A stretch of 64,000 nucleotides of DNA. Source: JBBDIP01 sp050260675 (GTDB lineage Bacteria; Bacillota; Sulfobacillia; Fermentithermobacillales; Fermentithermobacillaceae). The stretch is from assembly GCA_050260675.1 (NCBI GenBank), contig JBLNCN010000005.1, forward strand, positions 930,001 to 994,000, read 5' to 3'. The translations under genes and the position numbers were made by a program. Positions 25,743-34,122 of the stretch are shown piece by piece (the stretch's first letter is position 1; each line of letters begins with the position of its first letter). The notes beneath the pieces were generated by a model. The model was not told the DNA's origin. It did not search any database and saw only the letters and a program-made list of their open reading frames with translations.

Positions 25743-26132
25743 CTATGAGATCAGGGTGAAGGTCAGGTGCTTCTTCGCGGAAACGCTCTGCATTACGAAG
25801 CAGGTTTCACCGGTGGCCTGCACGTAGGCGGCGGCTTTCTCCTGGGGGAGTCCCTTGCACTCCATGGCGTAGTGGACGTTCACGTCTGTATACCTGCGCG
25901 GCCTGTCCTCGGCTATGATCCCTTCCACTGAGACCTCGAGTTTGCTAAGGTTCCAGCCATCCTTGGCCATCATGGCCTTCATTGTGCCGCCGCTGCAGCC
26001 TGCGATAGCCATGAGGAGAGCCTCGCCTGCCTTGGGTCCTGGGGCGCCTAGAGCAACCTCTGCTCCGGCTTCATTCTTGCAGATGAACTGGTTCTCAACG
26101 AGATTAGCGGTGATCTTGGGGTTTTGGGCCAT
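25743..26132 (-). CDS. OsmC-family protein
   Basis: The 129-residue protein has the OsmC/Ohr fold with the two redox cysteines at C46 (AIAGCSGGT) and C111 (GETCFVMQSV), used for thiol-dependent peroxide reduction in family members. It is shorter than Ohr and belongs to the general OsmC group (AEVALGAPGPKAGEALLMAI, then SAKKHLTF). It acts in the cytoplasm in oxidative or disulfide stress. It is divergent from the DNA glycosylase gene at 26195, so they share a 62-base control region. Confidence 0.87.
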   Translation of the reverse strand: MAQNPKITANLVENQFICKNEAGAEVALGAPGPKAGEALLMAIAGCSGGTMKAMMAKDGWNLSKLEVSVEGIIAEDRPRRYTDVNVHYAMECKGLPQEKAAAYVQATGETCFVMQSVSAKKHLTFTLIS

Positions 26133-26194
26133 GGACTCTAATCCTCCTCAAAGGTGCGTTTCTGCAGTGAGCCGTATAGAATCATATCACGGAG

Positions 26195-26812
26195 TTGAGG
26201 CGCTTGATTAGGGACATAGTGGATGCTTCCGCCATTACAGGGCTGCGGAGGCCCACAAGAGACTTCTTTGATTCCAGGGCCTTGGACCTTGCTCCTAGGC
26301 TGCTGGGGATGGTTCTGGCGCACGTTACCCCTGAGGGTCTAGCCGCCGGACGGATCACCGAGACCGAAGCCTACGAAGGCCCGGAGGACCGCGCTTGCCA
26401 CGCCTTTGGCGGTCGGAGGACAGCGAGGACCGAGGTCATGTTCGGTCCTCCGGGATTCGCCTACGTTTACTTCACCTACGGGATGCACTGGATGTTCAAC
26501 GTTGTGGCCTGCTCCGTGGGGAGCCCCCACGCTGTCCTGGTAAGATCGCTTGAGCCGGTCTCGGGTATAGATCTCATGGAACGCCGCCGCAGAGGAGCGC
26601 TGCCGCTTGCGGAAGGGCCGGGAAGGCTGGCTCAAGCTATGGCCATATCGGGCTCCGACAACGGCAAGGACCTAATCACCAGCGAGCTTTTCATCGCGTT
26701 TCCGCCCGAAGAGATGGTGTACCCCGTAGACTACCGGATCACCAAAAGGATCGGTGTCGAGAACTCCGGAGAAGCCAAGGACTACCCTTGGCGCTTCGTA
26801 GAAGCCAGGTAG
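26195..26812 (+). CDS. 3-methyladenine DNA glycosylase (AAG/MPG family)
   Basis: The 205-residue protein matches the alkyladenine glycosylase family: DFFDSRALDLAPRLLG, the catalytic-region Glu in RITETEAYEG, DRACHAFGGRRTARTEVMFG, the intercalation-region motif AYVYFTYGMHWMFNVV, and LAEGPGRLAQAM. It excises alkylated and deaminated purines in base excision repair. The start is uncertain: TTG 26195 has GGAG immediately before it, while TTG 26204 is better spaced behind the same site. It overlaps the convergent FMN reductase gene by 31 bases. Confidence 0.92.
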   Translation: MRRLIRDIVDASAITGLRRPTRDFFDSRALDLAPRLLGMVLAHVTPEGLAAGRITETEAYEGPEDRACHAFGGRRTARTEVMFGPPGFAYVYFTYGMHWMFNVVACSVGSPHAVLVRSLEPVSGIDLMERRRRGALPLAEGPGRLAQAMAISGSDNGKDLITSELFIAFPPEEMVYPVDYRITKRIGVENSGEAKDYPWRFVEAR

Positions 26813-27369
26813 AGTCTCTTTCCGAGTTCCAGGCACTTAGCCTTCACCGCTGGATCGCCCGCGACTTCGCCGGGCTCGGAGAAACCGGCGGCCAGCACCG
26901 GCTCATGCAGAGTGGAGTCAAGGTAATCGGCAGAGTCCTGGAACATGCCGGCAACGTGCCTGGCTGTGGCGGGGTCCGAGTCCCCGCACACGACGACGAG
27001 CCCGAAGTCCTTGCCGCGCACAGTGCCGCGGCGGTCACCCCGAAAGCCGTACCATCTATCTACGAAGGTCTTGAGCAGCCCGCTAGGCCCCCACCAGTAG
27101 ACCGGGGTCGCCAGCACGATTGCCTGGGCGTCTTGTAGCAGGGGCTGGATGCCGTCCATGTCGTCACGGTGGATGCACCTGTACGGTGGTTTCCTGCAGG
27201 TATCGCACCCCATGCACTGAGCGATGGTCTTCCCTCTCAGGACTACGGTCTCTACCTTGGCGCCTGCATGGCGCGCGCCCTCCATCACCCAGCCCAGCAT
27301 GACATCCGTGTTGCCGCCGATCCTGGGAGACCCCATGATGCCGACGATCTTGACGCTCACCGTTCTCAT
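26782..27369 (-). CDS. NAD(P)H-dependent FMN reductase / iron-sulfur-flavoprotein-like
   Basis: The 195-residue flavodoxin-like protein has the FMN phosphate loop GSPRIGGNTDVML (14-26). A cysteine cluster CMGCDTCRKPPYRC (53-66) follows, then DDMDGIQPLLQDAQAIVLATPVYWWG. The cysteine pattern is that of the NADPH-dependent FMN reductase group common in anaerobes; whether it holds an iron-sulfur cluster is not certain. It overlaps by four bases the stop-to-start junction with the DUF692-like gene upstream, so the two are co-transcribed. The physiological acceptor is unknown. Confidence 0.88.
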   Translation of the reverse strand: MRTVSVKIVGIMGSPRIGGNTDVMLGWVMEGARHAGAKVETVVLRGKTIAQCMGCDTCRKPPYRCIHRDDMDGIQPLLQDAQAIVLATPVYWWGPSGLLKTFVDRWYGFRGDRRGTVRGKDFGLVVVCGDSDPATARHVAGMFQDSADYLDSTLHEPVLAAGFSEPGEVAGDPAVKAKCLELGKRLYLASTKRQG

Positions 27370-28226
27370 CCTCCCAAACTGGCGTTACCCACGATCCTGT
27401 ATCCGCTAACCCCATTGAGAATCCCTGCAAGCGTCACGAGTTGTTCCTTCAGCACACCGAGCGAGCTCTTCCCCTGAAAAAGCGGCCCGAATCCCCCGTA
27501 CTCCAGGCTGACGGTCTTCACGGAACACCTGGTTAGCACGTGTTCCAAGAGCCGGTATTCGGTATCGCTCATTTCGACGTGCCGGTCCCTAAGTTGTCCA
27601 TTCACCATAGCGGGAGCGCACACGTGCACCTCGTCAACCAAATCGGGTGGAAGTGCGTCCAGGTACTCCAGGACCGGCAGCCCTTTATGCCACGCTGCGA
27701 CTTGGGCATGAGCGACATCCAGCAGGAAACGGGATCCGGTTACGCTCAAGGCCCTTCGGATGAACATCGGATCGGAGACGAAGTCCGTATCATGGCGCCT
27801 CTCTTGACCATGCAACAAGTAGGTGTTCTCAAGGTGCACAGGAAGGCCGGTGAGAGTTCGGGTGAAATCGGCGTCGGATGCCAACAGAGAGAGATACTGC
27901 TCTGGATCGATTGTGTCGCCTATGAGCTCAAGGTGAACCGAGATGTAATCTGGGTGAGCGATATCTAGAGCGGCCTGCAACGCCGACAGATCGATGGATT
28001 CCCGAAACCCCGGGTTGCCGATGGAAGGCGCCCGCACCCTGCCCCAATCGGTCATCTGGCAGATCCCGTGGAATACCAAGCGTTTGCGTGGCGCCAACCG
28101 CCGGCATTCGTCAACGTACTCCGGGTCCCCGAACTCAGATACTTTCACGGCATCAACACAAGGGGGCTCTTCGTCAATCAGCTGAAGGAGCGCGGGTGAG
28201 AGATTGGCGGCTAGATCCGGACGCAC
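27366..28226 (-). CDS. DUF692/MNIO-like TIM-barrel protein
   Basis: The 286-residue protein has His/Glu/Asp motifs spaced as in the xylose-isomerase-like TIM barrels: FHGIC, VHLELIG, HLENTYLLHG, LLDVAHAQVAAW, DEVHVCAP, DRHVEM and VSLEYGG. The order (LEN, LLDV-H, VDEVHV, then DRH) is close to DUF692, the multinuclear non-heme iron oxidative enzymes that modify RiPP precursor peptides. No Cys-rich precursor peptide or DUF2063 partner is adjacent. GTG 28226 has GAGGAG ten bases upstream. It could instead be an uncharacterised sugar isomerase/endonuclease-type barrel. Confidence 0.6.
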   Translation of the reverse strand: MRPDLAANLSPALLQLIDEEPPCVDAVKVSEFGDPEYVDECRRLAPRKRLVFHGICQMTDWGRVRAPSIGNPGFRESIDLSALQAALDIAHPDYISVHLELIGDTIDPEQYLSLLASDADFTRTLTGLPVHLENTYLLHGQERRHDTDFVSDPMFIRRALSVTGSRFLLDVAHAQVAAWHKGLPVLEYLDALPPDLVDEVHVCAPAMVNGQLRDRHVEMSDTEYRLLEHVLTRCSVKTVSLEYGGFGPLFQGKSSLGVLKEQLVTLAGILNGVSGYRIVGNASLGG

Positions 28227-28281
28227 GCTGGGTCAACTCCTCGTGGCATGGTTCACCTGCGGAGAAGACGGAAGACAACAC

Positions 28282-29097
28282 TTACTGGTTCCAGAAATGT
28301 CCTAGTACCCGGCTTAGCTCCAACGGATGCTCCAGCATGGGGAGGTGCCCGCAGTCACGTATCGATGCTCTCTCAACGTGAACTCCCGCCGCATCCAGGA
28401 TATCGGCCAGAGCGCGGGCGTAGGCCGGGTCAACCACCCTGTCCTTCTCGCCCCACACGACCAGCGTTCTCTTGCCCGCGAGGAGACGCGTCTCGTCGAC
28501 GTCGAAATCGGGCCAGGGTAGGCCAGACTCGAGCAACTCCGACGCCTTCTCGTAATCATCGCGCAGCATAGCGGCATCTTCGCGGGTCAAGGCAAGGGGG
28601 TCGTGTGCAAGAGAGCCCTGCACACGCCGCAACCGAATCGAGCCTAGGCGGCTTCCTTGACCGTGGGCCAGTCTCAACTCTCGGCAGAATGCGGCAGTTG
28701 CCGGGCAGACCAGCGCAACTGACTCCACCCACTCGAGAGGCGCAAGATGCATGGCCACGGCCGCCCCCAGGGAATGGCCGACGAGGTGTACTGGCCCCGA
28801 TAGCCTGTGCCCAGCCTGCTCGATCACAAGAGGCAGACGCTCACCCAGGTATTCCACCCAGCCGTCAAAAGTCGGGTCGGGCAGCGGTTTCGACTCGCCC
28901 ATCCCCGGCAGGTCGGGCATGATGAACGTCCCACAAAGAATGGAGTCCTCCTGGGCCAGGCGTTGTCTTTGCCCCTGGCTTCCGCCTCCGTCTTCAGCGC
29001 TCTGCAGCATCTTGAGCCAGATCCGCCCCGAACTCGCCGTGCCGTGGATCAGCAAGTAAAACGGTGGGGAGCCGTCCCCCCGGACGCGGATCCTCAC
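28282..29097 (-). CDS. Alpha/beta hydrolase
   Basis: The 271-residue hydrolase has an oxyanion-hole motif LLIHGTASSG (15-24), the nucleophile elbow GHSLG with Ser109, the acid in VVWGEKDRVVDP and the catalytic His in DCGHLPMLEHP. Residues 35-50 (GGGSQGQRQRLAQED) form an unusual polar insertion after the first helix. The start GTG overlaps the stop of the SbcC-like gene (GTGA), so it is coupled to it. The substrate is unknown; lactonase, esterase and C-C hydrolase are all possible. Confidence 0.88.
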   Translation of the reverse strand: MRIRVRGDGSPPFYLLIHGTASSGRIWLKMLQSAEDGGGSQGQRQRLAQEDSILCGTFIMPDLPGMGESKPLPDPTFDGWVEYLGERLPLVIEQAGHRLSGPVHLVGHSLGAAVAMHLAPLEWVESVALVCPATAAFCRELRLAHGQGSRLGSIRLRRVQGSLAHDPLALTREDAAMLRDDYEKASELLESGLPWPDFDVDETRLLAGKRTLVVWGEKDRVVDPAYARALADILDAAGVHVERASIRDCGHLPMLEHPLELSRVLGHFWNQ

Positions 29098-31877
29098 TGC
29101 AGAGCCACCTTGTGATACCGGATCCCCATCCTACCGGCCATCTCCTCTTCCCGGCCGTGACAGGAGAAGACAAGGATCTGATGTGTCTTGGAAAGCTCCG
29201 CCAGGAGATGGAGGACGCCCTCAAGACGCCGGTCATCATACTGGACGAAGGAGTCGTCGAAGAAGAACGGGAAGCACTCCTTCTTGGTGATGGCCTCGGC
29301 TATGGCCACTCTCAGCGCGAAGTAGCACTGGTCCAGTGTGCCGGCGGACAGCGACGCGATGCCTGTCTGGCCTCGTGTCTCGGGATGGATCACGCTCACT
29401 TCAAGGTCCGGCGAGACCTTTGCCTGAGAGTACCGCCCCTCTGTTATCCTGCTCAAGATGGCTCCGACCCGGTTGTTCAGCGCAGGGGCGAATTCCCGAC
29501 GTATCCCGGCCGAGAGCTCGGAGAGCGTCTCATGCGCCAATTCGAGGGCCTCGCGATGGAGTGAAAGCTCTTCCTCGAGCGCTCGCTGCCTCTCCAGCTC
29601 CTCTTCAATGAGCGCAGCCGGCCGCCCTTCTTCGCCGCGAAGCCTGATGCCGCGCTCGAGACCCGCGAGTCTCTGGTTGATCTCGGCCAGGGCGGACCTA
29701 TCACGGTCGTGCGCTTGCCGCATTTCCTCGTACTCGTGATCAGTGATCGGCTCGTCCGGAATTTGGGAGTCGCCCATCTCCAGGGTCAGCCTGTCGATCT
29801 CAGCCCGCACCTCAGAAATGTCCCGCCCCGTAAGGAGCGCGGAGGAGCGGGCGGCGGCTTCACTGACGAGCCTCGCAGCCTCCTGGTACTCCTCCAGGGC
29901 CGCTATCTTCTCCTGGAGCTCCTCGCCGCTTGCAGCCCCCGCGGCCTGCAGGAGTTGCATCTCACGCTCATTAGATGTTTGCAGCAACGCCTCTTGTTGA
30001 TCGCGGGCTGCCTTTATTTCCTCCAGACGGGACTCCAGGCTACGCACCTCGGCTCTGTATGACATGGCCTCCCGGAGTCTCTTGCGGAGAGAAGTCACCG
30101 CCCCGTCGCTGACCGGGTCGGTGGCCTTGATTGTCCCTGTGGAGCGGAGCAGGTCCAGGAGCTCCTTCTCAACTGCACTAAGCTCTGCCGAGGACTCGAA
30201 CCATGCCTTCTGGACCTGGTCGAATCTCTCGACGGCAGCCGCCAACCGCGCCCTGTAACTGGCAATCTCCCTGGCCCGAGTCCGGAGTTCCTCAACAGAC
30301 CGGGTCCCTATCGTCGCCAGGAACTCGGAGAGGATCTTGCGCACGTTCTCAATGCGTTCCGTCTGCGCCAGCACTTCTCTCTCTTTGTCTTCCAGCGCCT
30401 TCTGAGCTGACAACCGTTGCTTCGCAGTCTGCCGGTGTCTTGAGACGCCAAAGACGAATATGACGGTGGCCACGATGAACAGCGGGATGCTGATGGGCAA
30501 GCCCATGACCGTGCACACAACCGCAAGCCCCAGCATGACCAGCGCGGATGCGAAGAACAGCGTGGTACCCCCGGTGGCTCCGACCGAGGAGACCGTCGCT
30601 CTTGCCCTTTCCACCTCGACCTCAAGACGATCTTTCTCCTTTTCGGCCAGGAGGCAGTTCTGCTGGTAGTCCTCGGCCCGGCGAAGGATGTCCTCGTCCA
30701 GGTCCTCGATCGGGTACCCCTTGTCCTTGCCTTCCTGCTCCAGGAGCCGGAGCTCACGCCGCGCCTCATTGGCCCGCCTCTCGCCCTGAGTCGCTTGGGC
30801 CTTGGTCATCATGAACTTCGAGTGCAAGGCGGAAACCCCGGCCTCGTCCACTTTGGCTGATTCGACCTTCTCGTACTCGGCCAGGGACTCCAAGGCCGCG
30901 TCACGCTTTTGGGTGATCGCCAGGATCTCTGCTTCAATCTCGGTGATCCGCTTGCCGATGGCCTCTTGCTCCCGCCTCAGGGCCTCATAGGACTCCTTGG
31001 CGCCGGCGGGAAGGTCCCGCGCCCACTCCAAGCTCCGCATGCGCTCCTGTTGAGCGGCCGATTGGGTCTCCAGCTCAGACGCAGACGAAAGGATCCCCCG
31101 GAGGAGCCGGTACCTGCCTTCCCGAAGACCTCGCAACCCCCGGTCCACTTCCTTCTCCAGACGCGCCTTCTCCCGCGCGAGGTGAGAAGCCTCGATGAGC
31201 CAGTCCCTGACCTGCTCTTCCCGGGCTTGCGCCGCCGCCAGCTCCTTCTCCAACCGGTCGATCTCCTGGGCGATCAGGTCAAGCTTCGCTTTGGTGCTCC
31301 TTGGCTGCTTCAACTTGGCCTTTTCATCGGCAAGGGCTGAGAGAGCGCGGGCAAGCGATACGTCTTCAGCCCCTCCCTCCAGGATGCTTTCCAGCTTCCC
31401 CTGTATCTCAGTGCCCAGTCCCGGCTCTTGGGCGCTCCCCAACTGCCCTATCCAGATCGTGTTGCGAAACTCCTTCTGGGACAGCCCGAGATGCCTTAGG
31501 GCAAAATCGTACTCCTTGCGGGAGTCCTGGGAGAATTGCCGGGTGAGGTTCTCTCCGGTCGTATCGTCCAGGATCCTCACAGCGTCCGGATCGAAGGAGC
31601 GCTCCACCCTATAGACCCTGCCGCCTTCCTCATAGGTCATTGAGCCGCGGTAGTCACTGCCGGACCACGGCCGGTAACGGTCGAACTCAGGCAGTCTCGA
31701 TATCCTTGTCTTGCCGTCCTTCTTGAAGCCGTAAAGCATGCCGAGGATGAACGCTCCCAGCGTGGATTTGCCGGCCTCGTTCTCGCCGCGGACCATGTTG
31801 AGCCCGTCTTCCAATATGATGGGCTCGTCCATATGGAACTTGCCGAAAGCGCTCGGCAAGAGGGACCTAATCCTCAA
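29094..31877 (-). CDS. SbcC/Rad50-like AAA ATPase with membrane insertion (YhaN type)
   Basis: This 927-residue SMC-like ATPase has Walker A GENEAGKST (31-39) at the N-terminus, long coiled coils, and the signature LSAGTLDQ plus Walker B FPFFFDDSF near the C-terminus. In the middle (around residue 450) two adjacent hydrophobic segments (TLFFASALVMLGLAVVCTVM and IPLFIVATVIFVFGV) replace the zinc hook, as in Bacillus YhaN. The coiled-coil apex would thus be in the membrane. It is coupled by TTGA to the preceding nuclease gene. Likely role: ATP-driven partner of the Mre11-like nuclease in DNA end processing, possibly at the membrane. Confidence 0.9.
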   Translation of the reverse strand: MRIRSLLPSAFGKFHMDEPIILEDGLNMVRGENEAGKSTLGAFILGMLYGFKKDGKTRISRLPEFDRYRPWSGSDYRGSMTYEEGGRVYRVERSFDPDAVRILDDTTGENLTRQFSQDSRKEYDFALRHLGLSQKEFRNTIWIGQLGSAQEPGLGTEIQGKLESILEGGAEDVSLARALSALADEKAKLKQPRSTKAKLDLIAQEIDRLEKELAAAQAREEQVRDWLIEASHLAREKARLEKEVDRGLRGLREGRYRLLRGILSSASELETQSAAQQERMRSLEWARDLPAGAKESYEALRREQEAIGKRITEIEAEILAITQKRDAALESLAEYEKVESAKVDEAGVSALHSKFMMTKAQATQGERRANEARRELRLLEQEGKDKGYPIEDLDEDILRRAEDYQQNCLLAEKEKDRLEVEVERARATVSSVGATGGTTLFFASALVMLGLAVVCTVMGLPISIPLFIVATVIFVFGVSRHRQTAKQRLSAQKALEDKEREVLAQTERIENVRKILSEFLATIGTRSVEELRTRAREIASYRARLAAAVERFDQVQKAWFESSAELSAVEKELLDLLRSTGTIKATDPVSDGAVTSLRKRLREAMSYRAEVRSLESRLEEIKAARDQQEALLQTSNEREMQLLQAAGAASGEELQEKIAALEEYQEAARLVSEAAARSSALLTGRDISEVRAEIDRLTLEMGDSQIPDEPITDHEYEEMRQAHDRDRSALAEINQRLAGLERGIRLRGEEGRPAALIEEELERQRALEEELSLHREALELAHETLSELSAGIRREFAPALNNRVGAILSRITEGRYSQAKVSPDLEVSVIHPETRGQTGIASLSAGTLDQCYFALRVAIAEAITKKECFPFFFDDSFVQYDDRRLEGVLHLLAELSKTHQILVFSCHGREEEMAGRMGIRYHKVALQ

Positions 31878-33061
31878 ATTGAACCCCCCTTACGGAGGAA
31901 GACCTTGCCTTGCCTGAGCGCGTCCAGCCCGTAGTAGAGGGCGTTTTCGGCGACGGCCGCTGCCCGCTCGTCTCCAGCCTTGCCCGCCCCCTCCAGCAGG
32001 GCTTGCATCTCCCGGACGAACCGCGCTTCGAGGGTGTCCCTCCTGGGGTCGCCGAGAGATTTGAGGTCATATGCGGGTCGATAGGCGGGCTTGAGTTTCA
32101 GGAAGAAAAACTCCTGACCTGCCTCGCGCTCGATAACCTCCAGGTCAAGATGAAGCTCCGGGTCCGCCATTCCGGTAAGGAAGACGGTCCACATGTCACG
32201 TCTACGCGTCTCCCGGTCGCCGCAGTTCACGATGGCATTTCGGACACGCTCGGGCGTATCGAGTCCGGTTACGTCCACCTCGGCCTTTCGCACCTGCCGC
32301 GCTGCTATGGGGATGAACTCGGTATCGACAGCTGCCCTCATTCCCGAGGAAGCGTCTTTTTCTCCTATGGTCACAAGGAAGACTCCCCGCTCACCCTCAT
32401 CGCCGAAGTCAAGCGGCTCAGGGCACCCGGCGTAGGCCGCGGTCGTCGGCCCTGCACGGAACTCCCCGGGCACGTGTATGTGACCGAGGGCGGCGTAATC
32501 CATCCCCGACTTGGCCAGGTCCGGCAGGAGGATCGGGAGGTACTGAGAGGATTGGCCGTCTTCCCGCCTTGAGACGTCGCCATGGATGAGCAGGATGTTG
32601 ACCAGATCGGGCCGATCCGTCACGTAACCGGAGAGCGCCTGCTGCCTCTCCTGGAACGACGTCCACCCAAATCCGTGCACCAGAGCCGGGACGCCCTCAA
32701 CGTTTACGCCGGTTACCTTCGGGGAGTCGAATACGGTGACGTTGCCGGGCAACTCGATGCTCCTGTAGAGAGAGCCTCGCACAACCGGATCGTGGTTTCC
32801 GGGGGCTATGAAGACGCGGGTATCGGGTATCGACGCAAACAGCGCCGATGCTTCCCTGACCCACGACGGGCGCACGTAAAGGTGCTCGAAAAGGTCCCCC
32901 GCGATCAGCAGGAGGCCGGCTCGCTCGCGCCGAGTCAGGTCGACGATGCGGGAAAGACTGGCCTCAATCTCGCGCCGGCGCAGTGACGCTTTCTCAGCGT
33001 CAAGTTCCCGCACGGCGGGACGCCCGGCGTGGATGTCGGCACAGTGGATGATCTTAAGCAT
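31874..33061 (-). CDS. Mre11/SbcD-like DNA repair exonuclease (YhaO type)
   Basis: The 395-residue calcineurin-like phosphoesterase has the five metal motifs: CADIHAG (8-14), AGDLFEH, PGNHDPVV, then LLIHGDVS and ALGHIHVPGE. It is followed by a C-terminal capping and partner-binding region. It heads the yhaO-yhaN pair and is translationally coupled to the ATPase. ATG 33061 is preceded by AAGGAAAGGA. The expected activity is Mn-dependent nuclease on DNA ends. Confidence 0.92.
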   Translation of the reverse strand: MLKIIHCADIHAGRPAVRELDAEKASLRRREIEASLSRIVDLTRRERAGLLLIAGDLFEHLYVRPSWVREASALFASIPDTRVFIAPGNHDPVVRGSLYRSIELPGNVTVFDSPKVTGVNVEGVPALVHGFGWTSFQERQQALSGYVTDRPDLVNILLIHGDVSRREDGQSSQYLPILLPDLAKSGMDYAALGHIHVPGEFRAGPTTAAYAGCPEPLDFGDEGERGVFLVTIGEKDASSGMRAAVDTEFIPIAARQVRKAEVDVTGLDTPERVRNAIVNCGDRETRRRDMWTVFLTGMADPELHLDLEVIEREAGQEFFFLKLKPAYRPAYDLKSLGDPRRDTLEARFVREMQALLEGAGKAGDERAAAVAENALYYGLDALRQGKVFLRKGGSI

Positions 33062-33105
33062 GTCCAGGTCCTTTCCTTAATGAAGAGTACCTGGAAGTCT
33101 TCTTT

Positions 33106-34122
33106 CTACGAAATCGAGGAAACTACCTCTAGCGCCAAGGGTGATTCCCGGGCAAGATCCTCCCATTTTCCGCACTTGGAGCCCCATCTCGCAACGGGTT
33201 CGCCATCGATCCTGATCTCCTGTATCTCGCAGGAATTGGCGCAGTCCACGCACTGAAAACCGTGGCTCCGCGCCGTGAAGGTCGCTATGCGCGTAACTCC
33301 CCTAAAACGGGTGGACAGGTCCGGGCGGTCCAACCACTTCTCTCTTGCCAGAAGCGCCGCGCCGAAAGCTCCCATGACCTTGAAATGGGGCGGAACGGTG
33401 ACAGACAGGTTCAGTTTGTCTTCCAGCGCCTTGCGGATGCCTGCGTTGGCCGCCACCCCTCCCTGGAAAACCACCCGCGGCCGAGCCTTCTGGCCCCTGG
33501 CGACGTTTGTGACGTAATTGGTGGCCAGAGCGGCGCAAAGCCCCGCGATGAGGTCTTCCTTGCGATAGCCCATCTGCTGCTTGTGTATGAGGTCGGATTC
33601 GGCGAACACACCACACCGCCCGGCGATCCTGGCCGGGGATTTTGACCGCAGCGCCCAATCGCCGAACTCCTCAATGGGAATGCCCAACCGTGCCGCCTGG
33701 TGGTCGAGGAAGGACCCGGTCCCTGCGGCGCATACCGTGTTCATGTTGAACCCGGTAGGATAGCCGTCCTTGAAGAAAACGATCTTTGAGTCCTGCCCGC
33801 CTATGTCTACCAGGGTCCCCACGTCGGGGAACAGGAACGATGCTGCCTTCGCGTGGCTTGAGATCTCGTTTTTGACCACGTCGGCACCGACAATGACCCG
33901 CGCGAGCTCCCTCCCGGATCCCGTGGCGCCCACCAAAGCGACGTCCTCCAGGTGGCCGAGGTCGGACAGACTGCGGAAGCCCCGCTGCAGGGCGTGTATA
34001 GGCCCCCCTTCGTTGCGTAGGTAGTCCTCGAAGAGGATCCGGCCGTCCAGGTCCACGAGCACGACCTTGGTCGTGACGCTGCCTACGTCGACGCCTATGA
34101 AGCATCCGCTCTTAGCCGCCAT
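33106..34122 (-). CDS. 2-hydroxyacyl-CoA dehydratase activase (BadF/BcrA/HgdC family ATPase)
   Basis: The 338-residue ASKHA-fold ATPase has GVDVGSVTTKVVLVD (9-23), VDIGGQDSKIVFF, the cluster-binding CAAGTGSFLDHQA and CGVFAESDLIH, and VFQGGVAANAGIRKAL. A homodimeric 4Fe-4S activase injects an electron into a dehydratase or a benzoyl-CoA-type reductase. This one has a C-terminal extension with CVDCANSC and a later Cys, possibly another metal site. It follows the DUF2229 gene with an 11-base overlap. Confidence 0.88.
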   Translation of the reverse strand: MAAKSGCFIGVDVGSVTTKVVLVDLDGRILFEDYLRNEGGPIHALQRGFRSLSDLGHLEDVALVGATGSGRELARVIVGADVVKNEISSHAKAASFLFPDVGTLVDIGGQDSKIVFFKDGYPTGFNMNTVCAAGTGSFLDHQAARLGIPIEEFGDWALRSKSPARIAGRCGVFAESDLIHKQQMGYRKEDLIAGLCAALATNYVTNVARGQKARPRVVFQGGVAANAGIRKALEDKLNLSVTVPPHFKVMGAFGAALLAREKWLDRPDLSTRFRGVTRIATFTARSHGFQCVDCANSCEIQEIRIDGEPVARWGSKCGKWEDLARESPLALEVVSSIS

